The notes under the pieces: model-generated
The model's input: only the letters and a program-made list of their open reading frames with translations
Database searches by the model: none
What the model was told of the DNA's origin: nothing
Shown here: piece by piece, positions 62,510 to 64,000 of the stretch
How positions within the stretch are numbered: the stretch's first letter is position 1
Layout of the letters: every line of letters starts with the position of its first letter
Translations under genes and position numbers: made by a program
Assembly: GCA_030730365.1 (NCBI GenBank)
Contig: JANQVJ010000040.1
Location: 110,807-174,806, forward strand
Direction of reading: 5' to 3'
DNA length: 64,000 nt
Source of the DNA: Verrucomicrobiales bacterium
GTDB lineage: Bacteria; Verrucomicrobiota; Verrucomicrobiia; Verrucomicrobiales; DEV007

Positions 62510-63991
62510 TCAGACGAACAATCCCAGAATCACCCCGGGATTGAATCCGGCAAGGATGATCAGGACCATGAGAGCGATCATGGTGATCTTCGCGAGCGGG
62601 CTAACGGTGATGGCGGAGACCTCGCTGTCTTTGGCCGGTTCGCTGAGATACATCGAGGCGGCGATCTTCAGGTAATAGTAGAATCCGGCGGCGGCACCAA
62701 TAAGGCCGGAGACGAGGAGCGCCCACTGCTCGGCCTCGACGGCGAGCTTGAAGACAAAAAACTTCCCAAAGAATCCGGCGGTGAGGGGAATTCCCGCTAG
62801 CGAGGCCATGGACACGACCATGGCGAAGGCGAGGAAGGGCGAGCGCTTTGCGAGTCCGCGAAAGGAGTCGAGTTCTTCCCCGGCGATCTTCGTGCGCAGA
62901 CTCGTCATGACGAGGAAGGCGAGCAGGGTCATGAGGAGGTACGCCCCGAGATAAAAGGCGATCACGGTGACAGGTGTCATCGAGATGCTCCCTCCGGCGG
63001 GAGGCGAAGACGCGAGAGCCATGACGAGGAAGCCGGCGTGCGCGATGCTCGAGTAAGCGAGGAGCCGTTTGAAGTTTTTCTGGGGCAGAGCGGCAAGGTT
63101 GCCGACGAGGAGGGTGAAGATCGCGACGACGGTGAGGACGAGGGTCACCTTTCCTACCAGCGCGGGACTCGCGAGAAACGGGGTCACGAGACGAAGCATG
63201 ACGATGAATCCGGCCGCCTTTGAGCCGACCGAGAGGAAAGCGGTGATGGGCGTCGGGGCACCTTGATAAACATCTGGAATCCAGAGGTGGAAGGGAGCGG
63301 CGCCGATCTTGAAGGCGAGGGCAACGAGGATGAGGGCGAAGGTGAAGAGCGCCATCGTTGTGTTGAGCCCGGGATTCGCGAGGGCGGTCGCGATTTCAGA
63401 GATCTGCATGCTCCCGGTGAGGCCGAAGAGCCAGGCAAAGCCGTAAACGAGGAATCCTGTCGAAAGGGCCCCGAGGATGAGGTATTTCACCCCGGCTTCG
63501 AGGGATCCGACATTGCGCCTCAAGTAGGCGACCATGATGTAAAAGGCGATCGTGACCGTCTCGAGCGAGACGAAGATGCTGACGAGGTTGTTCGCCGAAG
63601 CCATCCACATGAGACCGGCGCAGGCAAACATGGGCAGGGCGAAGAACTCGCCGAGACCGGCCTGCCGATGCGCGCCGGGCTCGGGATTGGCGATTTGGGA
63701 GAGGATCGTGGGCGTGTAGTCCACCGCCATGATGAGGACGACGAGCGTCGTGAGGACGGCGATGCCTTTGAAGTAGAGGGCGAGCTTGTCACCCGAGCTG
63801 TAAAACTGCCAGAAGGCGCCCTCGGTGGACTCGGGCCATTTCACTTTAAAGAGCAGGACAAAGACGACCGCGAGCCCGAGCATGCCGATCCAGGCGATAG
63901 ATCGTTTGTCCTCCAGCTTTACGAAGGCATCGACCATCAGCATGACAAGGCCGAGAGCGACGACAATGATTTCGAGATAATAAACCGGCAT
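62510..63991 (-). CDS. nuoN: NADH-quinone oxidoreductase subunit N
   Basis: A 493-residue antiporter-like membrane subunit of respiratory complex I, with about 14 helices. Conserved pieces: NNLVSIFVSLETVTIAFYIMVAY with the key Glu, LILGALSTGFLVYGFAWLFGLTGS, AFKIGAAPFHLWIPDVYQGAPTPITAFLSVGSKAAGF with the key Lys and His, NFKRLLAYSSIAHAGF and GIPLTAGFFGKFFVF. The start ATG is 63989-63991, so the gene is complete. It is normally the last nuo gene, so nuoM and others should lie to the right of the window. Confidence 0.95.
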   Translation of the reverse strand: MPVYYLEIIVVALGLVMLMVDAFVKLEDKRSIAWIGMLGLAVVFVLLFKVKWPESTEGAFWQFYSSGDKLALYFKGIAVLTTLVVLIMAVDYTPTILSQIANPEPGAHRQAGLGEFFALPMFACAGLMWMASANNLVSIFVSLETVTIAFYIMVAYLRRNVGSLEAGVKYLILGALSTGFLVYGFAWLFGLTGSMQISEIATALANPGLNTTMALFTFALILVALAFKIGAAPFHLWIPDVYQGAPTPITAFLSVGSKAAGFIVMLRLVTPFLASPALVGKVTLVLTVVAIFTLLVGNLAALPQKNFKRLLAYSSIAHAGFLVMALASSPPAGGSISMTPVTVIAFYLGAYLLMTLLAFLVMTSLRTKIAGEELDSFRGLAKRSPFLAFAMVVSMASLAGIPLTAGFFGKFFVFKLAVEAEQWALLVSGLIGAAAGFYYYLKIAASMYLSEPAKDSEVSAITVSPLAKITMIALMVLIILAGFNPGVILGLFV

Positions 63992-64000
63992 GGACGGAAA

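Overview
The window is 64 kb of GC-rich, densely coding bacterial chromosome. It has no rRNA, tRNA, CRISPR array or complete insertion sequence that I could recognise. Gene content points to the phylum Verrucomicrobia, probably Verrucomicrobiales. The main clues are a TIGR04073-type exosortase-associated protein, a SHD1-domain plus papain-like cysteine peptidase, a DUF6797-type propeller/cytochrome c protein, a GreA with a very long N-terminal extension, and a chlamydia-like class Ic ribonucleotide reductase. The last two are shared with Chlamydiae, the sister lineage within the PVC group. Kdo synthesis (kdsB), a TonB receptor and several signal peptides indicate a Gram-negative envelope. MreBCD/PBP2 indicate a rod-shaped, peptidoglycan-containing cell. 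nuoN and a cytochrome c protein indicate respiration.

Layout. 1-3.1 kb: end of a polysaccharide tyrosine-kinase-like gene and a convergent TonB receptor. 3.1-3.9 kb: a palindrome-rich gap and a small orphan integrase-like ORF. 3.9-9.4 kb: a secreted protein with a Lon-like segment, a YbgC thioesterase, a GYF/PH-type protein, a cNMP-domain protein, an Hsp33 homologue coupled to a mini-RNase III-like gene, and a lipoprotein. 9.4-11.6 kb: CreBC two-component system. 11.6-21.3 kb: long GreA-like factor, TIGR04073 protein, M20 peptidase, Pro-rich membrane protein, thioredoxin, DUF6580-like membrane protein, oligopeptidase A, and a HipBA module. 21.3-26.1 kb: kdsB-pyrG, thrH, a possible small inverted-repeat element, and an exported hydrolase. 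26.4-35.3 kb: a + strand run of glgP, CPBP protease, thiL-tsaE-tsaB and carB. 35.4-42.7 kb: an HNH-like small protein, PrsW, nrdB-nrdA behind tandem NrdR boxes, and superoxide dismutase. 42.8-50.2 kb: a minus-strand shape operon mreB-mreC-mreD-mrdA followed by rng. 50.4-57.9 kb: YkgJ-like protein, HU, gamma-carbonic anhydrase, bifunctional nuclease, ChrA, a cyclophilin pseudogene, xseB-dxs and an esterase. 57.9-64 kb: DUF6797/cytochrome c protein, SHD1/C39-like peptidase, a second copy of a large palindrome, and nuoN running off the right edge.

Most genes are housekeeping. The strongest second-look items are: (i) the ribonucleotide reductase, where NrdB has Leu at the radical-Tyr position (class Ic), NrdA carries three ATP cones, and two NrdR boxes sit 31 bp apart upstream; (ii) a 36-42 bp near-perfect palindrome present at 7.4 kb and 62.4 kb; (iii) a cluster of palindromes upstream of the TonB receptor; (iv) a Lon-like domain without its catalytic signature in an exported protein; (v) a mini-RNase III-like gene translationally coupled to hslO; (vi) a polysaccharide kinase with a lost P-loop. 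I did not find a clearly new multi-gene system. All functional calls come from reading motifs, without database searches.
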